A DNA stretch of 60,427 nucleotides from Basidiobolus meristosporus CBS 931.73. Lineage: Eukaryota > Basidiobolomycota > Basidiobolomycetes > Basidiobolales > Basidiobolaceae. Positions 1 through 11,119 of this stretch are shown here, piece by piece. Within the stretch, counting starts at the first letter, position 1; every line of letters starts with the position of its first letter. Where the stretch lies: contig MCFE01000541.1 in NCBI GenBank assembly GCA_002104905.1, positions 1 to 60,427 on the forward strand, given 5' to 3'. The translations under genes and the position numbers were made by a program. The notes beneath the pieces are model-generated. The model saw only the letters and a list, made by a program, of their open reading frames with translations. It ran no database searches and was not told where the DNA came from.

Positions 1-150
1 TTGGATCATAGCTTATGGACTTTTCTACTTCCTACCTTAGTTCAGTGTTGGTATTTACTCCAAAATGCATCAAACTTATTAGACGAGAATTCTCGGAGTT
101 ATCCAAAAGCCCTTGAGTATTATGTACATGTTCTTGGGATAAACAGATTT
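1..150 (+). repeat. Very eroded copia LTR (LTR-A family)
   Basis: Scattered words of the LTR-A consensus appear in the right order: a ggatcata block, then gagaattct, then tatttactccaaaa and acatgttcttggga. The same words occur in the well-preserved LTR that begins ten bases later. No protein is supported; the open frame here is a by-product. It may be an older LTR copy into or beside which the next LTR landed. Low certainty because the identity is patchy. Confidence 0.3.
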
Positions 151-159
151 AGCAGTATT

Positions 160-508
160 TGTTGTAAAAATTTGTCATTGCACCTAACTATTCACCTAAC
201 TTAGTCACTTAGATCATCACCTATAAATCTTAGAGAATTCTGACCAAATTCCTTGTCAGGATTTACTCCAAATATTTTCACCAAAACATTAGGTACCCAG
301 AACATGAGATTTTTCAAAGTTGTCCAAGCAGCCCCAAACTTTGCACACATGCTCTTGGGACTTTCCTAAGCATATTATACATGTTTGTATCTCTTAGGCC
401 ATGTAATAGTATAAGTACTACTTTTACATTCAACAAATCATTATGTGAAAACTACATAATCTACTTGTTCTCCAAATCACTTCCAATATCTCCAAGACTC
501 TTACAACA
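160..508 (+). mobile_element. Copia LTR, LTR-A family, 349 bp
   Basis: It starts TGTTGTAA and ends TTACAACA, the same inverted termini as the LTRs at 10761, 58397 and 59284, and has nearly the same length. In this orientation it is in element sense. It carries a TATA-like stretch (gtataagtac near 407) and an aataaa-like aacaaa signal near 431. No recognisable element-internal sequence follows it. The five bases on either side (gtatt and gtgct) are not a clean duplication, so it is either an old solo LTR or one end of a deleted element. Confidence 0.8.
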
Positions 509-1004
509 GTGCTAAGATTGCTCTTTGGAAAGCTTGTGGTATGATACAAATGACCATGCAAGCTTCATGATGTATACAGAGAAGATTCCTAGTCAGCATC
601 AGAATAACAGGTTGTACTTATTATAAATTTTGTATAACACCTAGATATACACTTAACTTGCCTTAAGAAAAAAACTAACAAAAGGCCAGCCAAATACTCT
701 GACAACATAAACTGAATTCCTACTTTCCCAATAGTGATAACTCTCAACATCCCAGGAATTAGCTTCACAGCAGACAAGTAGACATCCTTTTTAGGGGAGA
801 CTAGGCCAACTAGCAATCATACTAAACTTGGTAATCCACTGCTCATTGCTTTCATCAAAAATTGCCACTGAAAATTTGGAGCTGAAACACCAGCTGAATA
901 CTGGCTAAAAATCCCATGATTTCCAGCTTTGAGATTTTTGATAGGATTAGTCACTTGGTGAGTTCTAAACAACAACTTGGACAGAGTTCCTCAAGATCTG
1001 TAAG
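509..1004. other. No gene seen; AT-rich spacer
   Basis: Short frames occur on both strands but none has a domain, a believable splice pattern or similarity to the rest of the window. Probably decayed repeat sequence. Confidence 0.5.
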
Positions 1005-1280
1005 TTGTAATATTTTGAGGAGTATTGGAAGTGATGCAGAGAACTAGAGGATTCACATGATATTCACTTGTAGGTATATTGATCAAAAGTATTTGATTTA
1101 TACTTTTGATAAAGTAAAACAGGTAAACATGTAAAGAGTGCTAATAAAGGTCCCAAGAATGTGTGTGCAAAGCTTGAGGTCTTTTGGACAACTTTGACAG
1201 AGGTCACAATCTGAGCACCTGATAATTTGGTGAAAATATGTCCAATAAACCCCAACAAGAAATTTGGTCATCACAGAATG
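1005..1280 (-). repeat. Decayed LTR-A copy, reverse orientation
   Basis: Reads, in order, LTR-A landmarks seen at 59284-59632: agtattggaagtgat, tttatacttt, ggtcccaagaa, tgtgtgcaaagctt, ttggacaactttga, and acctgataatttggtgaaaata followed by aaccccaacaagaaatttggtca. Both ends are lost. The minus-strand open frame inside it is a by-product of the LTR. Confidence 0.6.
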
Positions 1281-1397
1281 CTAATCACAGAATAAGATCT
1301 ATGTGACCAAGTTAGAATGAAATGCTGTGACAGCTTAATAATAATAACACTGTAGACTACAACCTAAGAATACTTCACTGCACATTCAGGTACCTAG

Positions 1398-1700
1398 TGT
1401 TTTAAATCTTGTAATTGTTCCTAAATACTCATCCAACTTAGTCACTTGAGTTATAGTCTACAGATTTAGATAGTTCTGCCCAAATTCCTTATTTGGGCTT
1501 TCTTGGGATACTTACACCAAAAATCTGGGTACTCACAATATGAAATATTGCAGAGTTTTTCAAATATACTTTAGCCTTGTACACATGCTCTTGGGACCTT
1601 CCTAAGCAAATTTTATGTGCTTATATCGCTAAGGCCATGTAGAAGTATAAATATTACTTATGCATCCAATTAGTCAATATGCGCAAAACTCTCACAACAC
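1398..1700 (+). repeat. Decayed LTR-A copy, sense orientation
   Basis: Contains the family landmarks cctaaatactcatccaactta, gtcactt, ccaaattcctta, acttacaccaaaa, cttgggaccttcctaag and agtataaatattac, and ends ctctcacaaca. The order and spacing match the intact LTRs; point changes are frequent. Confidence 0.65.
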
Positions 1701-1765
1701 CTAGAACATGAAGAATAATTGGTTGTTCACAGACCTCCAAATGTTGTGCACATGCTTTAGGTATT

Positions 1766-1998
1766 GCAATGATTTGTATTTCAACCTAAATACTCACCCA
1801 ACTTAGTCACCTAGATCATTATTCTCTAGGGTTTGATAATAAAGATCTAAGTGACTAAGTCAGGTGGATATTTAGCTGGAATTACAAATTTTTACAACAA
1901 AAGTAAGTACACCACTCTTACATTCAGTGAATTGTTGAGTAGAAATGATATGATTTACTTGCTCCCCCTATCACTTGCAAAATCTCCAAAACACTTAC
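1766..1998. repeat. Rearranged LTR-A pieces in alternating orientation
   Basis: Three adjoining pieces of the same LTR are visible. A sense start (about 1766-1829, including cctaaatactcacccaacttag) meets an antisense end (about 1830-1906, including gatctaagtgactaag and ending tttttacaaca). A sense 3' part follows (about 1907-1998, including cttacattcag and ending aacacttaca). The first two form an imperfect inverted repeat. Confidence 0.5.
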
Positions 1999-4900
1999 AG
2001 TAGTAACAGCACATTAAAAGTCAAAAGAACTATATGGTTGTAGTAAGTTGCCCTTACTACTATTGCATATTAGCATCCTTAGTACCACCCAGAGCTCTGA
2101 ATATAATTGGTGGGAATATATCTACTACTAACAGCTGAAGTGCAAAGCCCTAAGTGATAAATAACTCGGCTACAGAAGCAATTAGGGATACTAATCAGTC
2201 CTGTGGTATTCATAGTATAATATATTAAGTGTAAAAGTAGTAATTTGTTTGCAAGCTATTTCAGAGTAGGTATTGAGTATTTTTAATGTGACTTCAATAG
2301 CAGATGGATAATGTATACGATATATTATATTTTATAAACCAGTATTAAGATGAAAAATACTCCCAAATGAATCCCAACAGAGTTTGATCAGAGTATAGTA
2401 TAATCCATGGATATCCATGTATATACTTGGGTGGAAACATCAGGTCTATAACAGTCAATGTCATGTCATAAATGCTAGTACAAGGTATACTTGGACTTAT
2501 CAGTACACTCTTGAGACCAGTTTGAGTATTTAGAAGCAACCACTATTCTACTCAATAGATTGAGGTAAGCCACAATATTTATGGCTCTGAGTGAGCATGG
2601 TGAGATGAGAAAAATACTGGGCTAGGGTCCAGGAAGCTTTATGTAAAGTTTGGGGCCCTTCAGGTGTATCTACGATTTGAGGTAACTAACGGCATATCCA
2701 CTGTGCCAAAGAATTAGTGATTTTCCAAAATCAATTGGGAGTCAACAAATCATCGTTTCAGAAAAATAAAAATATTTTATGCACATGAATGGTTAAGTGC
2801 TGAACTAATTATCTGCCACAGGCCCTAGCATCCGAATCGCCATATACGGGATAAGCCTGCAGTGAAAAGGCATGAATGTTGTTAAAATATCTAAGAAAAC
2901 TCCAATATTCTAATTCACACCATGGTATTAAGTAAACGTAAATTATGTACCTTTTAGCGGAACTTCATGTAAATAGCCTTCAGAGTGTATTATAGGAGGT
3001 CGTAGAAAGCTATGCAAATGGCTGTTGGACAACTTGGAAAGTTTCTATATGTTAATTCTTTGATAATTCTGAGGAATAGATAAGATCTTTCAAGATATGC
3101 AAAACAAGATTCAATGAGTAATTAAGTAAGCACAACAGGCCAAGATCACGAAGCCCTTGCAGATATTGCATTATTGATTCCAAAGCATCTAATGACCTAT
3201 ACAGGGCCAACTATTTACCCTGCTCTCATGTTGTAAGATTCCACAGGATTAAGATAAACCTAAATGCAAGTATTTGGAAAATTCAAGTTGAAATGTCTGG
3301 AATCTCTAGAAACACATCAACAACATTATGCACGATCGTATCCAATAACAGCCAAGCCCACTCCCCCTGAATTGCTTTGCACTAACGTAACTTCTTGATC
3401 TCCCGTATCGAACATTAACAGATCAATGCCTGACCTTCGTCAATACCGCGAACTCTTGCTGGTCACCTATACATTTAGGCAATAACATTTCATCTTACCC
3501 GAAACCCACCGAATTGTTTATGTTTGGGCACCAGATCATGCATATACAGGTCGATTCAGGATTTGAATGCAGTAATGGGCCAACTTATCTTAACCGGTCC
3601 ACATTCAGCCAGCTAGGAGTTCCATCACCATGAGGCAAGATGGTTAACGCTGAATCCCCCCAAAAGAACTTGCCGAAACTACCGTTCGTACCAGGGTTGT
3701 GTGCGCTAAACGCCACCACTGCTACTTCGCATACTGGGCTTTGTACCGCCATTGCGACAATCGAACCAGCCAGCCATGCAAGTGCCAGGGTAACCCAACT
3801 AGATCAGTGCATCGTGAGAGGTGGCCAGCGGGGATAACAAATAAATTCCGATCACTTGAAGCATCCTGTAGGAGTTGCGCAGTTTGGGAAGCAAAACAGA
3901 ATCGTTGGGTTGAAGATTACGATTTGATTACGAGGTTGGCTCATCGGAACCCGTCGTCTCACGTCATCCTCGCCAATACCGGACGGAGATTCCATTCTGG
4001 TACCTTTGATATGAACACATCACCTCATCACCTCATCACGTCACACAAATAAGGTTGTGCTCATCTGGAGATCACAGCTTTTGGTGCATGGGAGCTCTAC
4101 AGAGGTTCCAAAGAGAGGCCACGGGGAGCATGCAGAGAACATAGGGAACCGGTTAGGAACCTATAGAATCCGGTATTTTCTCGAATCTCGGCGCACAAAT
4201 CAATTGGTGTACACGGCCATCCAACAGGAAATCTTGCTCAGTGGCGTCCACAAACTGGGACTGGCTCAGCACTTGGCATCGATCCAATTCCTTAGGGGAG
4301 TGCGGGAACCGGATTTTAATGGACATTGAGAGGTGGTGTGGCCTCCGTACGCACTTGATTCGTGTCTAGTCAGACAATGATTGAATTGGAACGACATTTG
4401 CCTCCTCGCCCACCCGCTCGATGCCCCATCACAAATCGACATCATTTCCATTTTCATTTCTAGGCTGAACTCTCGAGAGGCAACAGCTGTCTCTCCTTAG
4501 CCGGACTAGCAGAAGCGGGTGTTCTGCCGGCATCGTCCCATTCACCCCATAGCTCTATGGGAGATCGCTATATGCACCGTACTCAGATATGAAGATTGGT
4601 CTATGAGCTCAAATGAAATCCCTACCCACCCCGTACAATGCGGTACTCCCCAACCCAATAAAAAAGAAATCCAACCTCGATATATCCAATTCCCAACGTA
4701 CAACCTGCGTTCTGGTTTGGACATTGATCATCGAGTATGTAAGCTCATCCTGGATTCCCCAGGAGGTGAACCTTCTATACCTAATGCAAACGATGGCCGT
4801 ATTCGTCTGGAAAATTGGCCCAAACCCCCTCGTTCTGGAAAACGCGAACGTTGAGACTGGGGAGATGATCAAACCGAAGCAGAGCCCAACTGCCAAGCGC

Positions 4901-5590
4901 ACCGCATGCCTCGCTCATTCGGCACTGCACTGAGACGTGTTCACCAGTCAAGATCGGCTTGGTTGGAGGTAGTGCTGTGGTGTGGCCTGTGGATGGATCG
5001 AGCTAGCGAATCCTCCCAAAGTGGTGAGGCTCCAGTGTTACCACTCTCGCTGGGATTGGACATGCTCGAAATGTAGGTTTCATCAATCTGACAATGTCCA
5101 GATTGACGCCAAGATAATGGGGGGAATCACATGAACACCGCATTCTTCCTTAATTGGAAGATTCCGATCAACCCGTTTGGGACATGGATCACGGTTTCGA
5201 CCGATTCTATAGAGATCTCGAAATCTTAGATCACACATGATCCATGGAAATTCGGGTGCTTTGACCGGAAAATCTGGTCTCTTGATACCTGATCATAGCG
5301 GGTATGATGCTCTCATCGGCGTACGGAGATATCAACCGTTCTCTGAGACAGATTGGCGATGTCTAGACTCCACTCATTCCATCCCTTCCTGCCATTTCAG
5401 TTCGCCACCCCTCACCCCATGCCCGAACCGATTGTCGTGTACACGTTGGTTGTTTCGGTGGCCGTATGTCATGTTGAAACCAAATTTAATGAGATGTGAC
5501 AACAACTGCGAAACGATGAATTACAACTGGAAACAATAACAGAGGGTGGATGTATCAGCTCAATATGCTACTAATATAATGCTGGCCAGA
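1999..5590. other. No supportable gene; repeat-poor block
   Basis: From roughly 3.3 kb the composition is more GC-balanced than the transposon regions. Several overlapping frames of 60-117 codons exist on both strands, but they contradict one another, have unstructured compositions and show no domain or splice pattern. A small direct repeat of catcacct units lies at about 4017-4043. Nothing here resembles the mobile elements elsewhere in the window. It may be ordinary intergenic DNA or a long-dead gene. Confidence 0.5.
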
Positions 5591-5659
5591 TCGGCTGGAC
5601 TATTCATCGGTAAAATATCGGTGACTCACAATATACTGTCAAAAAAGTATTACACATGT

Positions 5660-6003
5660 ATCGCTTAGAAATTGTAGGAAAAACCAGCAGAGCTTGTGGT
5701 GTTAGACTCAGGAGCCTGTGGAGGACATACGATGCCTAATGGAGGGTGTAGAGCCTGTGTTGTATCACCAGCTCCAAAAATCTGAACAAAGAGATAGTAC
5801 GAATTGACATACACCATGAGTGTACGTTGAAAGAGTCCAGTGACGAATGTGGCTCTTCTATTTACAATAACATCTGAGAAGTAAACGAATCAAGAAGATA
5901 ATGGGAACGTGAACATCGATATAGACCAAAAGATTAAATAAAAAATGGCACCGACTACAGCGGAAAGAGAAACTAGTATCGCGTTGTTGGTTGTGAGCAA
6001 CAT
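5660..6003 (-). other. Possible small two-exon frame downstream of the GATA gene, or its 3' untranslated region
   Basis: An ATG (6001-6003) lies four bases after the GATA stop codon on the same strand. It opens a hydrophobic run (residues such as AILVSLSAVVGAIFYLIF). After a plausible intron ending ttacttctcag, a second open stretch of about 75 codons follows. It contains VNSYYLFVQIFGAGD and a Pro/Thr/Ser-rich tail, and ends at a TAA near 5661. No family is recognised. The close spacing makes a 3' untranslated region at least as likely. The donor site is uncertain. Confidence 0.22.
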
Positions 6004-6007
6004 ATGT

Positions 6008-7332
6008 TTAAGAGAGTAAGAATGAGAGTGTTAGCTTCTTGTCGTCTATTTTCCCTTCTTTGGACTTGGCTGGTTCAGCAGCTTTCGAAGGTGTTTCACT
6101 CTTATGGCTGCTAACATGGTTGTATGTGTTGCTAATGGAGGTAGTGCCCGTTGTTGACGATTGGGATTCATTGAGCTTCAGATCTGCACCTCGATTTTTG
6201 ACAGCCTGCTGTGCTTCCTTCGCCTTTTTCTTCGAGAGCTTGGCCCAGACTGCGATAAGGGAATCAATAGGAATACGCATTGGTGACATGCTATTGCGGT
6301 AACTTACTCAGTCCACATGCGTTACAAAGCGTCCTTGGGCCTGTAATGAGAGGAAAGTCTTAGTTTGGGGAACGAATATCATGTTGTAGGTGCGACATAC
6401 CAAGAGGTCCCTTTCTCCACTCGGGTGTGTCTGTGCTAAATCATACAAAACCAGTAAGCCTGACCAATGAATATCCAAGAAAGCGGGAAGGAAAGTACCA
6501 GTTACACGAGTGGCAGTAGAGTTTAGCTTGGTTATTCTTGGTGCGTTTCTTTGAAGTAAAAGATTTGAGTGCTGAAAGGAAAATACGTGAGGTAGCACTT
6601 CATACTAACTTTTGGCTTTTCTGCGCTTTTAAGTGGAGAGGGAGAGTGCTTAGGAGAAGTCTGAAATACAGAGCTTACATAAGTGAACTGAGAAATGAAC
6701 TTCTACAATATCGAACGGCCGAACTTTTTTCTCTGCTTCAAGGAACACGTCATACAAGGCTCTAGCTGAATCTACAAGTTGGTTGATATTGTCGACATCG
6801 GAACGATCGAAAGTGCTCAGAATTCCAACAATACTATCGCATTTATTTGATATCTATGGGGAAAAGAAAAGTGGTGTGAACGTTGGCATGCCAGTCTCTT
6901 GATATATAGGGCACATACCTCTATGTAATGATTGGGAGTGAGATGAAACTGAGGCTCTGAACTGTAGGCAATTTCTTTGGACGTATATGGAGAAGAGTAC
7001 TTCCTGTTTTCTCCGCCTGCCTCTTCGAATACTCTGCTTTGTGTGAATGAGTGCTGTTGAGAAGGAGTCAGCAGAGAGCGTTGATAGTTGTAATCCATAG
7101 TGGTAGCCGGAGGTGGGGGGAATGATTTAGAGATATTGGGATGGCCACGGGAAAAAGGAGTGGGGAAGGCACTGGATGGGAGGTTACGGGATGTCAAGTG
7201 TTGATTTAGAAGGCTAGGATGTGGTGGTGGGCAAGAATATCCATTTGAGTACGAAGTATATTCAGAAGAGATATTTGAGATGGGGGAATCGTAACCGTAT
7301 GGCCTCTTGTGAGATACAGGAGAATAGGACAT
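6008..7332 (-). CDS. GATA-type zinc finger transcription factor, WC-2-like finger, seven exons
   Basis: Proposed exons on the minus strand are 7332-6919, 6853-6707, 6660-6610, 6548-6499, 6435-6401, 6340-6308 and 6249-6008. They total 972 nt, giving 323 residues. All introns are GT-AG, of 65, 46, 61, 63, 60 and 58 nt. Joining them yields one GATA finger of form C-X2-C-X18-C-X2-C: CHSC, then TPEWRKGP, then LCNACGLIWAK and a lysine-rich basic tail. That spacing and wording is typical of fungal White Collar-type fingers (WC-1/WC-2) and plant GATA factors, so it should bind GATA-containing DNA in the nucleus. The first 138 residues are Pro/Ser/Tyr-rich and look disordered. Residues about 139-187 form a charged helix-like stretch. 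No PAS domain is visible, so a full WC-2 role in light sensing is not shown. The start at 7332 is preferred because the frame upstream to 7458 is hydrophobic and lies in a pyrimidine-rich leader. The second and third introns are the least certain. Confidence 0.88.
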
Positions 7333-7349
7333 AACGACCCAAGAATATG

Positions 7350-7450
7350 AAATATAACACAGAGACAAGGAAAGAAGAACAGAGTAGAGAGGAGAAGGAG
7401 AAAATGAAGGTAGGAAGAGATCAAGCAGGAATAGAATGCTATAAAATAAA
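7350..7450 (-). promoter_or_regulatory. Pyrimidine-rich leader and TATA-like element of the GATA gene
   Basis: On the minus strand the bases just upstream of the chosen start are strongly C/T-rich (7360-7420, purine-rich on the plus strand). A ttattttatag stretch precedes them near 7440-7450. C/T-rich tracts between TATA and start are common in fungal promoters. The assignment is by position and composition only. Confidence 0.45.
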
Positions 7451-7490
7451 CCGTACAAGATCAGATGCTTTCAAACTCCCAGTTGGGCCA

Positions 7491-9909
7491 TCAATGAACC
7501 GAGTTTAAGCAGTGGTTCATATTAGAGGGAACCGTTATTAATGTCAATTTAGTATAGCTTTTTATCAAGCCCTGGTCATGAAACACTGAATCTAAAATCT
7601 AAACAATAAGAATTACTCATAAATCAGGCATGGCATATAGCCAGATTCACGAAGATAAGCAGATGCTCAGTGGTGACACATGGTTTTACTCCAGTATGGA
7701 AACTACCTGGCACCACCTCTACAATAATCAAGCCAGATCCCCGATATGTTCTGTTACATCGAGGCAGCAGTGATTGGACACCTTAAGGTAGATATATTGT
7801 ATGGAGCAAGATAAGTTCTACTCCCAATAAACTCTAGGTGAATCAGAGGCTAATTTAGTAAGTCGGATAGTACAATGCGATCAATAGTCTCGTCCAGGGC
7901 ACCCTGGCCATAGACCCGAATACTCTTCCAATAGAACGATACGCTAGCAAGGAAACCAATCCGGTAATCAAACACGATGATTCATACGATGGGTGGCAGA
8001 CATGATTGGGATCAGCGAATTTAAGAGCAGAATCAATTCAATCGAATGCACCTGTGGAAGCCAACACATAGTCGCCGCCTGTATTGGTTCCGGCGGGTTT
8101 CAAGCCCAAGCAGTGAGCAGATAGCACTCCATGGGTCGGAGGGACGCAGGCAGCAACGGTACAGACCGGATTCCAGACGAGGTCGGGTTAATGCTGCTTC
8201 CAACCAAGCTTTGTCCCACCCGATCCATTTCCTGAACGACGGGCAGATCACTGGACATATTGCGTCCCGTATAAAATGGGAAACAATCCGACCAGAATCC
8301 CTCATGAAGCCCTAAATTACCAGATTTGGATGACGAGATCAAGATAGCATCAGTGAACTAAGATCTCAGTCTAGCAGATGAGCCATTTTGGTATCCACAT
8401 GAAGACCAGATTGCACAGCACCTACCCACACGCCACTAAATGATAGGAATAAATTCATTGCGGATTCCGAAGAGAATTCGTTGAGCATGGTGGAATGGTG
8501 ATTTGTGTGTCACATTGTCCAAAAAACTTTATTCAGCCATTCGGCCTAGATGGGGCCGAGTGTTCACGTTTAGGAATGAGGAACGCCCAGAAATGACGGC
8601 GAGGATCCGCAGCCTCCAATAGATTCGATGCACCGGGATCTAATGAACCAGGGGATCATGGATACGTATCATACTGATAATCCATCTCTGATATAGCCTC
8701 CATTGCATCGGCTGGCTACTCCACATTGCAAATGGGCACCATCCTAGCGCCCGGCGATGCATTTGATGGTGGATTTAATACGCTCACGACGAGCAGGGAA
8801 GGGTGGTTTCACAGGGCGATTGCGGAAGTCCTCTCCGAAGGCGCGGATAGCCAACGTGGGTCTTTGCGGGTGGATCCAGGAGCACCCCAAGAGCCATCGA
8901 CCAGTGCCTGGTGGATTTGCATATATGAGCATGTACATTACCATCCTACTTGCCCAACTATCTTTATCTCTCCCTGGGCGGGATGCATGGATGGGGTTGC
9001 CCTCATTAGGAAACTCGTGCAAATTTGCACTCAACGACAACCCCGCGGCGCAAGTGTGACTAAGTTTTGTAATTCGAGGTGATGGTGCTTTGAGAAGGCT
9101 AATACCTGCGGCGCAGAGTGCTGCTGGAGGTGCGGGTTTGATTGGGCGAGTGTGCTGACGTATGAGCAAGTGGTGAGGCTCTTGAACCAAGCCCTGCTGT
9201 TTTGGTCGGGTTGATAACTGGCTGTTTTGCCCATTACCAGGCACAGATATAGATGGATATCAATTATAGTGTACCGCGCGAACACAAACCTATAGTTTGG
9301 CATGGAGCGATGCCGCCCAAGGGGAATATCAATGGCTGATCTGCTATTACCGGTGCCGCTCTGATGTATTCAAGGCCCAATGAAGATGTGATGTTACATT
9401 TATGCTGAACCAAGATTCAGATCACCCAGCATGCTTTTGTCCTTATGGATGCCAAATAGTGGGGGTGACGGCTACGTGATATCTGATCTCTTTGTATTTC
9501 ATACATTAAATCCAGCTGCCGACCACCTAGTGCTAAAAGGTATGGGCGCTTGGAATGGCTGCTGCGTTTCAGTCTTATTCGCCCCGAGTACATCAGGCTG
9601 CTTTGAATCTGCGAAATCTAAGAATATGAACAATCGGAGAGGCATCAGTATAATCACGATGTGGGACATCAACCCAAATATGCTCCGCATCTTGGTTGTA
9701 GATATTCTCACTGAACCAAGTACAATGTTTCAGGTAGGCTTGGTATGTGTATTCCACCCAGAAGACTTGAATGTCATTCACCTTACAATTGTATTCGAAG
9801 ATGTCAATCGCAGCCTAATAATTGGGGGTTCTTACTTCTGCTATGAACATTTGTACAGAACTAATGAACAACAGGCTTCCAAACATATGAAAATTATTAT
9901 GCTTGTATT
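7491..9909. other. No supportable gene; GC-balanced block upstream of the GATA gene
   Basis: Frames of up to about 168 codons occur on both strands (around 8726-9303 and 9431-9937) and overlap each other. Their translations show no domain, no conserved motif and no consistent splice sites. The largest plus-strand frame runs into the start of an LTR. I see no repeat family shared with the rest of the window. It may hold regulatory DNA for the GATA gene. Confidence 0.45.
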
Positions 9910-10259
9910 GAGTTGCAAATTCTGTTATTATACCTAAATAGTCACCCAACTTAGTTGCTTGGATCATAGTCTACAAATCTTGGAGAATTGTGCCCAAGCT
10001 CCATGCTGGGTTTCACTTGGAATACTTTTGCCATTCATCGGGTACCCATAGCATGAAAAATCACCAAGTTGTCCACACAGCCCTAAACCTTGCATACATG
10101 CTCATGGAGCATTTTCTAAATATGTTCTGTATGTCTGTTTAGCCAAGTCCATGCCAAAGTATCAATACTGCTTTTACATTGAATATAACATCAAGTCAAA
10201 AGATATGTTTTCTACTTGTTCTCCCTATCACTTTGAATATCTACATGAATCTTACAACA
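9910..10259 (+). mobile_element. Diverged LTR-A copy, sense orientation
   Basis: LTR-A landmarks appear in order: cctaaatagtcacccaactta, ggatcata, gggtacccatagcatgaaaa, gttgtccacacagccc, gcatacatgctc, caatactgcttttacattgaa and a terminal atcttacaaca. It is followed directly by sequence resembling that after the LTR at 57264-57611, so it is a 5' LTR on the plus strand. Confidence 0.65.
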
Positions 10260-10478
10260 GGTAATGAGCACCATGTTGCTACTGTGGAATGTCTGCTACT
10301 GCTATTACTGGAAAATACACTCAGTATTAGCTCAAGCTCTTCCAATATATTCACTATGAAAAGTAACTGTGATGGTCCCATCAAAAGGCCACCACAAGAT
10401 TTAAATCCCATGACTAGAGGTATTGATGCATTTGGGACACCATGCAAAAACCATTTGAAAAAGTCTGACCTCAGATCT
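10260..10478 (+). pseudogene. Remnant of the 5' internal region of a copia element
   Basis: The first bases (ggtaatgagc, possibly a primer-binding site for an initiator-type tRNA) and the next 60 or so bases (ctactgctattactgg) match the start of the internal region at 57612. The element is then cut off by LTRs in the opposite orientation. No complete gag or pol domain remains. Confidence 0.35.
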
Positions 10479-10760
10479 TGTTGTCAGAGTCATGGATATA
10501 TTCAAAGTGATTGGGAGAACAAGTAGATTATGTGGTTTTCACATGGTGATTTATTGAGTGTAAAAGTAGTATATTTTGTAAGAGTCTCGGAGATATTGGA
10601 AGTGATTAGAAGAACAAGTAGATTATGTAGTTTTCACATAATGATTTATTGAATGTAAAAGTAGTATTTATACTCCTACATAGTCTTGGCATTAAAAACA
10701 CGCAGAATAGGTTAAGGAAAGCTCTAAGAACATGTGTGCTAAGTTTGGGGCTGTTTGGAC
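10479..10760 (-). mobile_element. Two truncated LTR-A copies nested in series
   Basis: Reading on the plus strand, an LTR-A end begins tgttgtcagagtc at 10479 and breaks off in aaaagtagt near 10575. A second copy starts near 10577 (tgtaagagtctcgg) and breaks off at 10760 in ctgtttggac. There the complete LTR at 10761 begins. Each break falls at a fresh LTR terminus, the signature of repeated insertion into the same LTR family. Confidence 0.6.
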
Positions 10761-11108
10761 TGTTGTAAGAGTCTTGGAGATATTGGAAGTGATTGGGAGA
10801 ACAAGAAGATTATGTGGTTTTCACTTAATGATTTATTGAATGTACAAGTAGTATTTATACTTTTACATGGCCTTGGCATTAAAAACACGTAAAATAGGTT
10901 AAGGAAGGTCCCAAGAACATGTGTGCCAAGTTGGGGCTGTTTGGACAACTTTGAGAATTTTCATGTTCTGGGTACCTGGTATTTTGGTGAAAATATTGTA
11001 AGTAAATCCCAACAAGGAATTTGGTCAGTATTCTCTTGGATTTGAAGGTGATGATCTAAGTGACTAAGTTAGGTGAATATTTAGGTGGAATTACAAAATT
11101 TTACAACA
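10761..11108 (-). mobile_element. 3' LTR of the minus-strand copia I element, 348 bp
   Basis: It begins TGTTGTAA and ends TTACAACA. On the minus strand it is directly preceded by gagtgggag, a purine-rich tract that fits a polypurine primer for plus-strand DNA synthesis. The same tract adjoins the LTRs ending at 58745 and 59632. It carries the family TATA-like stretch and poly(A)-like signal. The partner 5' LTR is absent. Confidence 0.85.
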
Positions 11109-11119
11109 CTCCCACTCAG

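Noticed and set aside
3640-5540. Several open frames of 60-117 codons
   Set aside because: They overlap on both strands, have no domains or splice pattern, and look like chance frames in GC-balanced DNA.
6039-6302. 87-codon plus-strand frame
   Set aside because: It is antisense to the last exon of the GATA gene, whose finger motif fixes the minus strand as coding.
7333-7458. Upstream extension of the GATA protein to an ATG at 7458
   Set aside because: The extra 42 residues are hydrophobic, translated from a pyrimidine-rich leader, and unlike a transcription-factor N-terminus.
8726-9303. Overlapping frames up to 166 codons on both strands
   Set aside because: Mutually exclusive, with no motif or splice support. 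Higher GC content alone lengthens chance frames.
9431-9937. 168-codon plus-strand frame
   Set aside because: Its end reads into an LTR-A copy and its translation shows no recognisable family.
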